Source: Saprospiraceae bacterium
Lineage (GTDB): Bacteria; Bacteroidota; Bacteroidia; Chitinophagales; Saprospiraceae
Direction: 5' to 3'
Length of the DNA: 64,000 nucleotides
Assembly (NCBI GenBank): GCA_016711125.1
Contig: JADJTQ010000014.1
Span: forward strand, 216,954-280,953
The notes under the pieces are model-generated. The model was not told where the DNA came from, searched no databases, and saw nothing but the letters and a program-made list of their open reading frames with translations. Below, piece after piece: positions 45,250-55,960 of the stretch. Made by a program: the position numbers and the translations under genes. Within the stretch, counting starts at the first letter, position 1; each line of letters starts with the position of its first letter.

Positions 45250-46837
45250 TCACTCCCTCACCAACTCCACATCATCCACCAGCCAAACCGCGCCGGCGGC
45301 ACCCGCTGCTTCAAACCCGATCTCCACTTTTCCCTTTCTTACTTTGATATGGGAGAGACTGATCTTTTCCATTCATTGTTTTCACCGGTGATGGTGTAGC
45401 GGAATGTTTTGCTCTTGCTTTTGGCATACATCGTCATCGTGTCGAATGAACCATTGTTACGGATCATCGCGCTGAGGCGGTAATAACCGTCTTGTAGTTT
45501 TACGTAAGGAGTGGATACAATGGCCTGTGAAACCTTACGGTTGAATTTTATCTTATCGGTGATAGCCAGACTTTTTTCACCGATTACTATTTTACGGTCA
45601 GCTTCGGTATTGAAGTAGTTGAGGACCGGACTTGTGAGTGAATCCTGGTTGATGGCATTGCCAAGAATGACGGTGCTGGCCCAGCCGGTGAGCTGGTCCT
45701 GTACGGGTTTTACATGGGTGGGTACATAGCGACGGTCGGCTTCAAACTCGCATTACGGACATAGTTGTTGCCGGGGGCAACTGACCATGAACCGGTTTGC
45801 GCATTGAGGTTCCAGCGGTGCAAGGAGTTGAATACCGGCGTGCTTCCTTCAAATGACATCGGGAACCATTGGTTATAACCGAGACCGTTGCCCGCAAAAT
45901 CTGCCCAACGATCGCCGCAATAAAGAATTGTTTCCTGCTTCGTGCCTTTCACCGAAACAAAGAAACCGGTTTGCGTGATATGGGCAAAGTCGTCCTCGCA
46001 GCCCTTCATCACGGCCATACTTTTTGCCGGTGTATAAGGACCGCGGATATCGTCAGCCACGAGGTAATAGGCGAGCGACGCATCCCAGCCATAGATATTG
46101 GAGGCGGCCATATAGTATTTGCCATTGTACTTGAACATACAATTGCCTTCGCGACTTTCACCGCGAAATATTTCTTTACAATCCAGCAGATTGGCCTTGC
46201 CGTCTTTCACACCAATCTCGGATACATAGATCTTATTCCGTCCGCTACCATAGGAATAAATGAGGTAGGATTTGCCATCATCATCCGTGAACACGGTTTG
46301 ATCGCCGGTATTCGGAGTACCGATCATTTCCTTCATGCTGATCTGGTTGTGCCAGTTGAAATTTCCGGCCGGTGTATCGGATGTGATAAACAGTACCTGG
46401 TTGCCATGTTGTACCACCATCACATATTTTTTCAGTTCGGCCAGGTAAGCCACGCCCAACCGTCCGAGCCAGCGTTTATAACCGCCGTTCTTTTCCAGTT
46501 CGGCCATCGTGAGTACATTATGCTCAAAGCTCCAGTTCACCAGGTCGGTGGAACTGTAGCAGGTCACCGTTTCAAAAGTGGATGTGGGTAAGGTAACAGC
46601 CGGGTTCAGCCGGTAGGTCTCAGCTTCACGATAGCGCACCCCGTACCAATAATATTTTTCTACACCACTTGCCGGATCTTTGAATCGGAAGATGCCGCCG
46701 CCCTGGCTGTAGATGGGTTGGTTATTGGTAGTAAACCAGAAAGTATCGTTTTGGATGAGGGTGCTGGGTTGGGAGAAGGCTGGGTGAAAACAGCTGAGGC
46801 AAATAAAAAGAAGCGAAATATAAAAAGGTCTCTTCAT
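45250..46837 (-). CDS. Family 43-like glycoside hydrolase with C-terminal jelly-roll domain, two frameshifts
   Basis: ATG 46837 (MKRPFYISLLFICLSCFHPA) gives a signal peptide. The catalytic five-bladed propeller has QGGGIFRFKDPASGVEKYYW, YSSTDLVNWSFEHNV, GDQTVFTDDDGKSYLIYSYG, FRGESREGNCMFKYNGKYYM and CEDDFAHITQTG; acidic residues of a GH43 site lie in these strands (SREG, GDQTVF). At about 45745 an extra-base shift leads to a carbohydrate-binding-like domain: NASFEADRRYVPTHVKPVQD, AITDKIKFNRKVSQAIVST, YYRLSAMIRNNG; a second shift near 45370 leads to VWLVDDVELVRE and stop 45250-45252. Total about 529 residues. Confidence 0.75.
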
Positions 46838-46940
46838 GAATTTTATTCCTGTTAAGTTCATCATAGCGGGGTGCCGGGATATCCGGGGGCAGACAAACTT
46901 TTGTCAAAGTTGTGTATTTTATGGAAGATGACCGTAGAAT

Positions 46941-48013
46941 TTAATAGCGCACTTTTAATACAATATCACCCAGGGATTTTATTTCATCCTGGCTCGTAAA
47001 TATGGCCCTTCCCTTTTTAGCAATAACTTCCCAGGCAATTTCACTCGATATATCGTCAATTACATCTGGTTGTGTAGCATCATCCACTAAATCAAATGAT
47101 AAGTCCCCTGTCATTTTAACCGGTTGTTGGAAGTCATTATGTGTAATCAGCAAATCGCCTCTGCCTTCTTTTACGGCCCTGTAAATAGCTGACAGTTCAG
47201 TTATTACATGGCCCTGGCCAACCGCTTCCTGCATTTCCACAATCGCCTCTTTGCGACGTTGTTTTTGTAAAGAAAGTACAATTTTCCAGGCTTCGGCAGC
47301 GATCAGTTTATGGGACATGTCATTATAATTGATATGAACATTGCCAAGATAAACAGAGGGCTGATCTGCCACCTGTAACAGGTGGCTATAATTGTCTTCA
47401 GTACAAATCACCACGCAATGCATACCGGTATCCCTGTTCACTTTTACCACGGCTTTATCAACTGTATTCAGAAATTCCCGTACCATATTATCAACCTGCT
47501 TGCCATCACTTAATTTCTCATTTTGGGTTAAGTAATGAAGATTTTTTGTAAAAGGGAAGTCCCCGTTTTAATTTCTTCTACAATACCGTCATTTATTGCA
47601 TGAAATAAATTGACCCCGGACTGTGAAAGCAATAAGATCAGGTAACTTTCAGTTCGGTTTAATTGCTTAATCAGTTGTTTTATTGAAAACCGGTCCGATA
47701 TATGGACGGCATTTTCCTTTACCGGCCAGGGAGATTTAATAATGGCCAGGGTGGAATTGGAGATAAAGAGATGCAAACTGTCTAAATAATAGTTGCTATC
47801 AGTTTCTTCAGCTACCCGCTCCATTTTTTCCAGTAATTCCTTTACGGGTCGTTTGCCAAATTCTGTAATAACCCTTTGCTCCGCTTCTTTCAAAAGGTTT
47901 TTAAGTATGATGGAATCTGATATGTTATCCGGATGAGTGCGGTGGGTATTTAATGAGATGGATACACAAGGGCTGTTAATTTCAGCCGCAATAAGTTCTA
48001 ACTGGTTCTTCAT
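46941..48013 (-). CDS. baeRF-family (archaeal eRF1-like) protein, one frameshift
   Basis: ATG 48013 (MKNQLELIAAEINSPCVSIS). The beginning LNTHRTHPDNISDSIILKNL LKEAEQRV is typical of bacterial baeRF proteins of the family-3 kind. The frame breaks near 47560-47575 (run AAAACGGGG); repaired it reads GDFPFTKNLHYLTQNEKLSD and continues through KVNRDTGMHCVVICTEDNYS and the C-terminal GDLLITHNDFQQPVK, ENG-like domain with EIAWEVIAKKGRAIF. Roughly 357 residues. Thought to relate to ribosome or translation-termination factors; exact function unknown. Confidence 0.72.
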
Positions 48014-48387
48014 ATTAATATTTTTATACAATTAATGAATCCTGGTTAAGCTACGGCTGTCTTGACTTAGAATTGTTACATGATTTTTGAAAGAATTGTA
48101 GTCATTTTTTTGTTCCGACAGTGGAATCATTTAGTCGTTTAGGAGGCTGAAAACAGATGGAGTATTAAAGGAGTGTTTAGGGGTTTAGATGAGTTTTCTT
48201 AGGACGGGCTGTTCCCTTCTCGTTTCTAGCTTCTAGCTTCATGTTGCCCTCATATACAGGGTTCCTCGCTTCGCTCGGAATGACGGGACGTAAGGGGAAG
48301 AGAAGGGTACAATATCACCATTCTATTCAATCATATGATATTCTTCAAGTGCATCCATCCACAATTGTTCCTTGTTTAGTGCGATTT
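48014..48387. repeat. Intergenic region with dispersed repeats
   Basis: Holds GACGGGCTGTTCCCTTCTCG (near 48203), TTCTAGCTTCTAGCTTC, and CGCTTCGCTCGGAATGACGGG (near 48267). No gene. The words TCTCGTTTCTAGCTTCTAG also occur near 50038. Confidence 0.6.
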
Positions 48388-48395
48388 TCAATAAC

Positions 48396-48788
48396 TTATC
48401 GTGATTTAATCCCATTGGGGAACATAAGCGTTAATAGTACCGCGATCAGCAGGAAGTTAAACTCCACTCCATTGCTTCCCCCGCCTACCACAAACGAGCC
48501 TTCTCTAAAATGAACCATTACGATACCGGCCACCAGGATCAGGATGGTGATAATGGCGGCCCATTTTACATATTTGTTTAGCAAGAGGCAGATGGCCGCG
48601 GCTACATGAGAAAGTTTAATGGCCCAGGCCAGGGGTACCCCGGCCGGGGCAAAGCCAACCTCATTAAGATAGTGGTTGCCAAAATCATTAATCCCATTAT
48701 TAAACATACCGGGAATGCTGTGCATGAACAGAATAATGGCAACGGCCAGTCGCAGTATAAAAGTGGGATGGAGTATAGAAGTTGGCAT
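48396..48788 (-). CDS. DoxX-family membrane protein
   Basis: 130 residues from ATG 48788 (a TTG two codons earlier is less likely). Four membrane helices: LRLAVAIILFMHSIPGMF, FAPAGVPLAWAIKLSHVAAA, YVKWAAIITILILVAGIVMV and NFLLIAVLLTLMF. The Asn/His-rich loop IPGMFNNGINDFGNHYLNEV is typical of DoxX proteins. Function in the family is mostly unknown. Confidence 0.82.
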   Translation of the reverse strand: MPTSILHPTFILRLAVAIILFMHSIPGMFNNGINDFGNHYLNEVGFAPAGVPLAWAIKLSHVAAAICLLLNKYVKWAAIITILILVAGIVMVHFREGSFVVGGGSNGVEFNFLLIAVLLTLMFPNGIKSR

Positions 48789-48910
48789 AAGCAAGAAAGG
48801 TAGAAGTATTTAAACCGAAGATACTTTTTACTAACCAGTATAAAAGAGGGGTTTATAAGGTTTAGTGTATCTTTTTTAGCAGGGGCTGTTTACTAACACC
48901 CGACAAATTT

Positions 48911-49294
48911 TCATACTTTAAGTGCATACTCCCTGTTAAAAGCATCTTGCCTCAACTTGAAATGCCCGCTGAGTACCTGAATGGTTTTTTTTGAGAAGCC
49001 TTTACGGTAATGCAGCATATCGGAGACCAGGCCTTCGCTGACGTTGAGCAGTCGGGCCAGGTCGGCTGCTTTCAGCTGATGTTCTTTCATGAGGGATTTG
49101 AGCAGGGTGACGGGATCGGCATCTGCCAGCGGATCATTTTCTTCGTCATATTTGTTGATCAGCAGTTCGAGCAGGTCTATTTCATCCTGATCAGCACGGG
49201 AGCGTTTCTTTTTGCTGGTCAGTTCTTCCAGGCGGTTGCAATACTGATTGTATTGTTTGTCAGTGTGGATAATTTTATAAAGAAGGGCTACCAT
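48911..49294 (-). CDS. higA: HigA-type antitoxin (XRE helix-turn-helix)
   Basis: 127 residues, intact. The N-terminal helical part has NQYCNRLEELTSKKKRSRAD QDEIDLLELLINKYDE, the usual HigA start. The C-terminal HTH reads LMKEHQLKAADLARLLNVSE GLVSDMLHYRKGFSKKTIQV. The gene starts 7 bases after the stop of the toxin gene at 49302, in the toxin-first order of HigBA. It binds the toxin and the pair's promoter. Confidence 0.88.
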   Translation of the reverse strand: MVALLYKIIHTDKQYNQYCNRLEELTSKKKRSRADQDEIDLLELLINKYDEENDPLADADPVTLLKSLMKEHQLKAADLARLLNVSEGLVSDMLHYRKGFSKKTIQVLSGHFKLRQDAFNREYALKV

Positions 49295-49301
49295 GCTGAT
49301 T

Positions 49302-49634
49302 TTAATAGTTATTTATTGAGTATTGTTCATTTCGCTGACAAATGCTGGTATAAGCCGCATGTGTCCCAATCCATTTTACATACAAATACACGGTTGTGGC
49401 TCCAAAGTGATACGTGCATATAATTCTGTAATTGTTTCCACCAATATCAAATACCACCCGGTTACTGCTTTTGCCAAGAATATCTGCCGATCGGAATGTT
49501 TTTTTGATATCTGAAGGAACTCCCCAATCTGCCATATTAATCAAGGTCAGCCAATGTTCAAAGGGAATTCTTCCGCCTGCATTCGCTATGGCAAAATCCA
49601 AAACGGTTTTTCGTTTGATAAGCCTGACTCTCAC
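49302..49634 (-). CDS. higB: HigB-type mRNA interferase toxin
   Basis: 110 residues, intact. RelE-like fold of the HigB-2 kind: MRVRLIKRKTVLDFAIANAG, HWLTLINMADWGVPSDIKKT, FRSADILGKSSNRVVFDIGG, NNYRIICTYHFGATTVYLYV, and the C-terminal KWIGTHAAYTSI with the conserved W-x-G-T-H-x-x-Y. Together with the following gene it makes a type II toxin-antitoxin system cleaving translated mRNA. Confidence 0.88.
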   Translation of the reverse strand: MRVRLIKRKTVLDFAIANAGGRIPFEHWLTLINMADWGVPSDIKKTFRSADILGKSSNRVVFDIGGNNYRIICTYHFGATTVYLYVKWIGTHAAYTSICQRNEQYSINNY

Positions 49635-50046
49635 TTCGTCCCGGTTAAAATTACAAAAACTTCACAAAATGTGAACTTTTAAAAATTGTTTTTTTATCAA
49701 TTTCAAAGCTGGGGAAAATCAATTACTTAGCCGGGAGTTAAACGTTTAAGTTCGGCTTTTAAAAGTACGTCGTACGAAGTACGGGGTTGCTTCCGGCGGA
49801 ATTATTAAATAAGCGTTCTTAGTAGGGGCTGTTGACTCACACCTCACACCTAACAACGAACAGCTGTTTCAAATACAAGGTCCCTCACTTCGTTCGGAAT
49901 GACGGGCTGTGGGGGAGAGAGAAAGGAAATACAAGATTTCTCGCTCATTGTGCTCCGTAGTGAAACGAAGGAGTAGCGCTCGAAATAGCAGTAGCAGTAC
50001 ATTCTTCATACAAACCAACTTAGCAGGGGCTGTTTCCTTCTCGTTT
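49635..50046. repeat. Long block of dispersed repeat modules
   Basis: In order: AAAAGTACGTCGTACGAAG (49761), GGGGCTGTTGACTCACACC (49826), CACTTCGTTCGGAATGACGGG (49887), CTCGCT...GTAGTGAAACGAAGGAGT (49940-49988, copy of 34129), and GGGGCTGTTTCCTTCTCG (50024). No gene. It is the fullest chain of modules in the window. Confidence 0.7.
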
Positions 50047-50481
50047 CTAGCTTCTAGCCTCTCGCATCTCCAGCTTCTGCAAATACTGTGTCCATGCTCC
50101 CGAACATCCCCCATAACATTCAAAATGAGGGACCAGTCCCTCGTGTGTGAACAAGACTTTTGTCTGCCCATTTTCTTTTTCTATATCAAAGCAGATTTTT
50201 GTACCGGCCCATTCGTTGGTATTTTTCAGGAATGATAAATTGCTTTCGGTAACCTCCCAGGCTATTCTTTTATCCGGAATCAGCTCCGTTAATTTTTGCC
50301 GGGAAAAATGTACCCCATCACCGGCGCTGAATGTAAACTCGTCATTGACCGCCTGACTTTTTCCTTCAATGGTTTCACCAAACAGGCCTACCCACCAGTT
50401 TTTGGGATCCAGTAAAAGTGTAAATACTTCGGTTGGATTTTTAGCTGTGGTAAAGCTGTATTGAAAATTTTGATTACTCAT
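50047..50481 (-). CDS. SRPBCC/AHSA1-like protein
   Basis: 144 residues, intact: YSFTTAKNPTEVFTLLLDPK, WWVGLFGETIEGKSQAVNDE, FSRQKLTELIPDKRIAWEVT and the end HFECYGGCSGAWTQYLQKLE. Ligand-binding START-like fold. Six bases separate it from the DinB-like gene upstream on the same strand, so the two are one transcript. Confidence 0.83.
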   Translation of the reverse strand: MSNQNFQYSFTTAKNPTEVFTLLLDPKNWWVGLFGETIEGKSQAVNDEFTFSAGDGVHFSRQKLTELIPDKRIAWEVTESNLSFLKNTNEWAGTKICFDIEKENGQTKVLFTHEGLVPHFECYGGCSGAWTQYLQKLEMREARS

Positions 50482-50487
50482 TGGGGG

Positions 50488-50967
50488 TTATTTAAGCAAT
50501 GCAATCTGACCCGTATGGTATTGCAGGTGAGAAGTACGGGATATGATAATGTTTAATTTGTTGCGATGCGGTTCTTTGGCAAAATCTTCCGCAGAAACGG
50601 CGGTATGTTTTTCAAACCATTGTTCCGTTGTCAGCTGGTCAAATTTTTCCCGGAGTAAAGCATTTTGTTTGGTCCAGAAGTCGCGCAGTTCAGCAACGGC
50701 CGGAAGTTCCGTGGCCACTTTATCTGCCAGTTTTATAAAGGGCTCAGTCAGCTGCGGGTGTTGTTTTTCACCCAGGTCCAGGAGGGTCAGCATATCATCG
50801 TGTACGGCCACCAGGTGACCCAGTAAATAAATGCCCCTGTTTTTGCCGGGAGCTGTTTCTTTTTGCAGTTGTTCATCTGTCAGCACGTTCAGCATTTTAT
50901 CCAGGCTGGCTACTGAACCGTACCAACGGTCCAGGGTCATTTTGATGGCTGTTTCAATGTGGCTCAT
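50488..50967 (-). CDS. DinB-like four-helix protein
   Basis: 159 residues, intact. Four-helix-bundle pattern of the DinB/YfiT family: MTLDRWYGSVASLDKMLNVL, ETAPGKNRGIYLLGHLVAVH, the helix AELRDFWTKQNALLREKFDQ, and SRTSHLQYHTGQIALLK. The metal-binding His triad is probably in GHLVAVHD and HLQYH. Members may transfer thiols such as bacillithiol or act in detoxification; not specified here. Confidence 0.85.
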   Translation of the reverse strand: MSHIETAIKMTLDRWYGSVASLDKMLNVLTDEQLQKETAPGKNRGIYLLGHLVAVHDDMLTLLDLGEKQHPQLTEPFIKLADKVATELPAVAELRDFWTKQNALLREKFDQLTTEQWFEKHTAVSAEDFAKEPHRNKLNIIISRTSHLQYHTGQIALLK

Positions 50968-51082
50968 TTTTTTGCGTTTAGTTGGTAAAGCTAAGGTCTG
51001 AAAAAAAATGATGCAATGTGATTGTCAAACAGGAAAGGAATTAAATCTCTGTCAACAGGCCATATATTTTCGACTGAAATGG

Positions 51083-52513
51083 TCACTTCAATTGGTTAAG
51101 TTGATCCAGTTTCAGTTTTAATTTGTCCATTGTCACTTTTTCAAATAAAAGGTTGTTTATTGATATCCGGCTGGTATTGCTTTCTGTAATCGAAATGTAG
51201 GTATCATTGTTAATTTTCTTAACAACCACAACAGTCAAGTCTTCATCAACGGGCAGGTTAGGGAATTTAAAAGTAGTAGCAGGTGAGAAATTTCCCAGAA
51301 TGGCTTTAAACGAATGAAATACAAGCTTTATGTCAAGCTCTGTGTATTTACCACAATCCACATAAAAATCTATCCTTGGTTTTGGACTGTTATAAAATCT
51401 GTCACAATTAATCCATCCCAATTTTGAAGCACTGAAAACATATTGCTGGATGTCCGATGTTCCAAGTTTATTAATATTATGGTCATTAGTAGTGGCTTCG
51501 AAGTATTTTTTAAAAGTGGTATCAGATATACCCTGTTCTCCATTATCAAATGTTATTGACTGCGAATAAACTGATTTTACTGGAATTCCATTTCGATTCG
51601 CAGGCTTCCATACCGGCATTTTGGCCAATGTGTTGAGAATTGCCTTTCGAAAACCTTTTTGAGAAGGGTTTTTAAAGGTGACATCTGTTGCTTTTCCTTT
51701 TTCATCAATTATGAAGTTTATATGAACGATACCGCCTATTCCCAAATCGGATAAGGAATCAGGATAAACCAGGTTTCTTAACATGAAATTCTTTAAAGCA
51801 ATAGGGCCGCCGGGAAATGCTGCGATTTCATCGGTATTTGATTTTTGATCAGTTGCCTTTGTTGGTAAAAGTTCCCAGTTTATTTTTTGATGTATCCAAC
51901 TGCCGGTAAATAGCAGCATGTTTTCCTTCTTTTCAGTGAATGGGAAGGAAATTTCGATGGTGGAGTTATCTTTTAATTTGCACAACTGTCCATCAGCGGT
52001 TGCCTGAATAAAAAGCATTCCACCTGTTTCAAGGATATGATCATTTGCGTGTGTTGAAAGTCTTGCTGTAAGGATGTCTGCTATTTTGTAAAACTCTTTA
52101 ACCTGAAATGTAATGGCACCTTTTACTTCTGTCAGATCAGACCCAAGTATAAAACTTGAATGTTTTACTTTAATTACGGTACCTTCTTTGCAGGTAAATG
52201 TTGTGTCAGTTTGAGGGTTAATTACAAATTTCTGGATGGGTTGTTCTATTTTTTTAAAATAGTCTTCTAATAGCGTTTGAGGATTTGATGGATCGGTAAA
52301 GGCCCTCTGCGTCTTTTTTAGAATAACAGGAAGAGTCGGTTTATCTATAGCGCTTATTGTATCTGGATTAGTTTCAGTCCGTTCGGAATCCACAGAAACA
52401 CTTTTCTTTGTAATATTATCAGAATTACTTAGTTCTTTTTGTTTGTCAGTGTTATTGCAAGAAAGCAAAAATAGGGCAAGTGTCGAAACTAACAGTTGTC
52501 GTGGCAGGAGCAT
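51083..52513 (-). CDS. Lipoprotein with TonB C-terminal domain
   Basis: 476 residues, intact. Lipobox LLSC, then a polar linker. Middle part: TQRAFTDPSNPQTLLEDYFK, TFTCKEGTVIKVKHSSFILG and VKGAITFQVKEFYKIADILT, a beta-rich domain. The TonB-C domain (about 235-325) has GGPIALKNFMLRNLVYPDSL, GGIVHINFIIDEKGKATDVT and LAKMPVWKPANRNGIPVKSV. The end is another beta domain (IDFYVDCGKYTELDIKLVFH). The TonB-C unit in such lipoproteins often occurs without a matching transporter. Lower GC than the neighbours. Confidence 0.8.
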   Translation of the reverse strand: MLLPRQLLVSTLALFLLSCNNTDKQKELSNSDNITKKSVSVDSERTETNPDTISAIDKPTLPVILKKTQRAFTDPSNPQTLLEDYFKKIEQPIQKFVINPQTDTTFTCKEGTVIKVKHSSFILGSDLTEVKGAITFQVKEFYKIADILTARLSTHANDHILETGGMLFIQATADGQLCKLKDNSTIEISFPFTEKKENMLLFTGSWIHQKINWELLPTKATDQKSNTDEIAAFPGGPIALKNFMLRNLVYPDSLSDLGIGGIVHINFIIDEKGKATDVTFKNPSQKGFRKAILNTLAKMPVWKPANRNGIPVKSVYSQSITFDNGEQGISDTTFKKYFEATTNDHNINKLGTSDIQQYVFSASKLGWINCDRFYNSPKPRIDFYVDCGKYTELDIKLVFHSFKAILGNFSPATTFKFPNLPVDEDLTVVVVKKINNDTYISITESNTSRISINNLLFEKVTMDKLKLKLDQLNQLK

Positions 52514-52627
52514 AAAAGGTTTATAGTGAGATGCAACCAGTGTTGGGTTTCCATACTATATCCGCTCGAACTTTGAATCAGGCACAATAGAGTTTTGTAT
52601 CTCCCTCCCCATCCGGATTACTTCTTC

Positions 52628-53017
52628 TTACCCTGGTATCTTCTCCACCAGCACTTCCCTGCCGGCTTTATCAAAATATGTACAGGTCATCTTATCCAGG
52701 CAGACTTCCCATTTTTCAATACCGGTTTCTGCACACATATTGATGAATTGTAAGTAATCCGTCTTGCCCTGTTGATGGGCCAGTAATTCGGCTTTGAATT
52801 TCTCCAGGTCAGGCGTGGCGGCGATGGTCAGCGGTTCATATCTGCCGGGCGTTTTTACGGTATAATGGCCGGCGCCGTGATAGTCGACATGCCCGTCATG
52901 TACATGGGCTTCATAGTGTGTAACGCCCAGCTCTTTGATCTCCCGGATATAGGCCGGAAAGTCTGCCCCTGATTTTACTTTGCTGTGTGCGGATTTGATT
53001 TGTTCGAGTGTAAACAT
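52628..53017 (-). CDS. DUF1398 (YbcV-like) protein
   Basis: 129 residues, intact: MFTLEQIKSAHSKVKSGADF, PAYIREIKELGVTHYEAHVH, DGHVDYHGAGHYTVKTPGRY and the C-terminal INMCAETGIEKWEVCLDKMT. This is the pattern of DUF1398 proteins, small two-layer folds of unknown function, also called YbcV-like. Cytosolic. Confidence 0.85.
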   Translation of the reverse strand: MFTLEQIKSAHSKVKSGADFPAYIREIKELGVTHYEAHVHDGHVDYHGAGHYTVKTPGRYEPLTIAATPDLEKFKAELLAHQQGKTDYLQFINMCAETGIEKWEVCLDKMTCTYFDKAGREVLVEKIPG

Positions 53018-53072
53018 GAGATTGAAATTAAGGGTATTTTAAACAGCAGGGAAGTTCCACAATACGGGAACA

Positions 53073-53663
53073 CTATTTTAAGTTCCGTTTAAACTGTTCA
53101 AGAAGAACTTCATACCTGATCTTGCCGCTGTGGATGTGGAGTTAAAAATGACACACTCACTCTCGGTCATCAACGTATATCTTAAATCCAGCTTCCGCTT
53201 TGATGGGCGGAATTTCGGACATACGTATTCCAATATCCTTACTATATTTTAAAACGACCGGGTGGACTATGTGCTGCCGAATAGCCCGGCAGCAGGATCC
53301 GGTCAGTTCAGATGTTTAATGATGGACAGGATATCGTGGTATTGGGTAATCCTGATATCCGTATCCAGTGCGCTTGTCCGCTTTCGTTCAATTTCGTAGC
53401 CGATATTCTGTACCCCGGTTTCCAGTTTTTGCATGATCGCATAACGTTCCTCTACGGCTTTTACGGGGTCTTTCTTTGTCCACTCCAGCGGCATACCTGC
53501 TATATCGGCTAGGATTTTCCAGAACCGGTTCCGGCCATTGGGGTAGAAGAAGGGGTAGATGCGTTTGGAAGGATGGGCGGAAGCTGCTGAGGATGAGAGT
53601 GGGAATGGAGGGTGGGGAGGTCGCGGTACCAGGAGGCGGGTTTCGGTTTCCCATGCCATCCAT
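53073..53663 (-). pseudogene. Uracil-DNA-glycosylase-like (SMUG2-type) gene, broken
   Basis: Pieces in changing frames: TLILSSFPPSKRIYPFFYP, then NGRNRFWKILADIAGMPLEW, TKKDPVKAVEERYAIMQKLE, RTSALDTDIRITQYHDILSI, then RILLPGYSAA-like and HIHSGKIRYEVLLEQFKRNL K, with stop 53073-53075. The block TLILxSFPP and the aromatic FYPNGRNRFWKIL are the active-site strands of the UDG superfamily. At least five indels; the start is uncertain (ATG 53663 or 53654). A real gene in the organism is likely, damaged in this consensus. Confidence 0.55.
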
Positions 53664-53945
53664 TTGGTTTGCGAAAAGGTTTTTTAACGTTTCGAATATT
53701 GATGATGTGCCGGAATGCTGTGTCCCGTCTGCTGAAACCGAAGCTTGAATAGCGATATGTCGCCAACGTTCTTGAGTCACCCCACCCTATTGCCAATGCA
53801 ATGTTAGCGGCATGTGCTTCGTCGTCCTAATGGGTAATAAGTTATCTTGCGAAAAGGCTCTTTTATTTGGTTATTTAAAGTACTCTCCATGAGTGCAAAT
53901 TGTACCATTTTACAGGAGCGAAAAGGAGAAGACAAACAACAAGAA

Positions 53946-55730
53946 TTAAATTATATAAGTTTTCATCATAACAAGCAATTCAAAACCTGTCCAGGTGAAG
54001 AAAAGATAGAAACTTCCCATTAAAAAGAGAAGCCCTTGTTTTGAGATTCATCAGCCCAATACCTGTTGGTTTTTTGACATATCAAATCCTATTCCATTAT
54101 CCTGTATTGTCAATGTCAGTTTCTCGTGGTCCTGCACAATCTTCAGCAATACTGAAGTAGCTTATGTATTTTAGAATATTATTGAATTGCTCCTGTATAA
54201 TGCGATAGGTGGTTAGCCGGAGTTTTTCAGATAATTTCTCCTCATCCAGCCCGGTAACTCCATAATAATTTTTATCCCGCTGGTACTTGTTGTATTAAAT
54301 ACAACTTTTTCGATGGCTTCTTTCAGGGTCGTTTTTTCCATAAACGGAGTAATCATCGAATGAGATAAATTTCTGATCTCATCAATCGCAGACATAATCA
54401 TTTGATTCGTTTGTTGCAGGTATGAATAGCCCGATTCCGGAACGTCATTTTTTTTGACCATGGAAAGAAAAAGGCGGGCACTGGCTAATATCTGTTGAAT
54501 ATTATCGTGCAATTCTCGGCCGAGTTCCTGTCGTTCGTTTTCTTCTGCAGTAATAACAGCATCAGTTATTTCCTGTTGCTTTTCCATTCTTTCTCTTTCG
54601 AGCTGTTTTTCTAACAATTTTCTTTCTGTGATATCTGTACATGCAAGCACAAGCCCAAATATATCTTTATCATTAGGAATAGGAAAAAGTCTTATGTGGT
54701 ACCATAAGGAGGATTTGTTTTCAAGATCATACCTGGTTTCAAACTTATTTGCTCTCTCTTTTGACAGCTTCTTGCACCCTGTCTGCAAAAAGGATTTTCC
54801 TGTCTGCTGTTAGAAAATCATGAATATTGTCTCCTGTTTTCAGATTCCAAGAAAACACCTTTCTGACATATCTGACTGCCCGATGGTTAAAAAAAGAAGT
54901 ATTGTCAAGTCAGATTCGAGTAAAAGATAAGCCGTATCCGTTGCATCAAATACTGTGCGGAGTTTGGCTTCAGTTCTTAGAAGCGTATCTTGGGTGATTT
55001 TGTGTTGTTCTATTTCCGTTATCAATTTCGCATTAATAACGGTCAGTTCCTCGTACGTTCTGCTACTTTATCTTCTAGTTCTTTTTATCCCTGGCCAGTT
55101 GTGATTTTGTTTTTTAATTACCGGAACTTCTACAATTTCCCAATCACCTTTCTTCTTGTAACTGCTATCTCATGTACCTGTGACACATCAAATACTGCAT
55201 GCGCGTCACATTTGTCAAGCGGGTAGGCAAAGAACCATCATGCGTTGATCTTTCAGGCTGGTGTTCAGGTTTCGCTCATAGTCAATGAAATTCTTCCAAA
55301 CTTCACGGTCCAGCCAGGCTTCGTTACCGCTTACTCTCATTCCATCAAATCCCTTATTCAATGATTTTCTAAGCTTTTGATACCAGCCATTGATAACAAT
55401 GTCCGGTACAAATGTTTTATCTTTCAAGTACCAATCTGCATGAGAAAGTATTGTGATTTGCTCCTTGCTTTCATATTTATCAAAATCTTGAATTTCACTT
55501 CGCAATGCTTCATATGCGGCTTCAACAGTTACAGGATCGGAAGTTATCCAGAGACAAAATTCATTATTCATCAATCCGGCCTTGAAATAGGGAACAAGTA
55601 TTTGTAGCAAGTCTTCTTTCGATTCAAAAAAATTACAGAAATGAGAACCCCAAGGTAATTCTCCAAGAATTTCTATTCCTGAATATCTTAGTTCACTATG
55701 AAAGCCCTGACTGGCAGAATCTTTGGGCAT
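53946..55730 (-). pseudogene. MEDS-PAS-HisKA_3 sensor histidine kinase, broken
   Basis: Reads from ATG 55730 (MPKDSASQGFHSELRYSGIE). A MEDS domain covers about 1-170: ILGELPWGSHFCNFFESKED, DLLQILVPYFKAGLMNNEFC. Then PAS pieces (KLRTVFDATDTAYLLLESDL; FETRYDLENKSSLWYHIRLF) with the coiled LEKQLERERMEKQQEITDAV. The HisKA_3 box is ELGRELHDNIQQILASARLF, typical of NarX/DesK-type kinases, and the ATPase needs two further shifts (DEEKLSEKLRLTTYRIIQEQ; GLMNLKTRASLFNGK), ending ELLVMMKTYII at 53946-53948. At least six indels. MEDS domains are known in redox or C1-compound sensing proteins; the ligand here is unknown. Confidence 0.62.
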
Positions 55731-55960
55731 TAGAATGAATTTTACTAAATGTACACTTTTTGGAGCTTTTGAGTGGGTATAATTTGCATAGCATATTACA
55801 GTCTGCCCATACGATGATGAATATTAACCGTACGGCTGTTTAGCATTGCCGATAACATTTATGTATATGCAATGGTGCTGAATATGAATAAAAACAAAGT
55901 CTCTCCTTTTCAGCACCATGGCTAATACATTTTATTGGCTGCTGTGGCGCTTCCTTAGTG

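Noticed and set aside
45869..46591. 240-residue open frame on the plus strand
   Set aside because: Antisense to the GH43-like gene, which has clear family motifs; the plus-strand product has no signal, motif or ribosome site.
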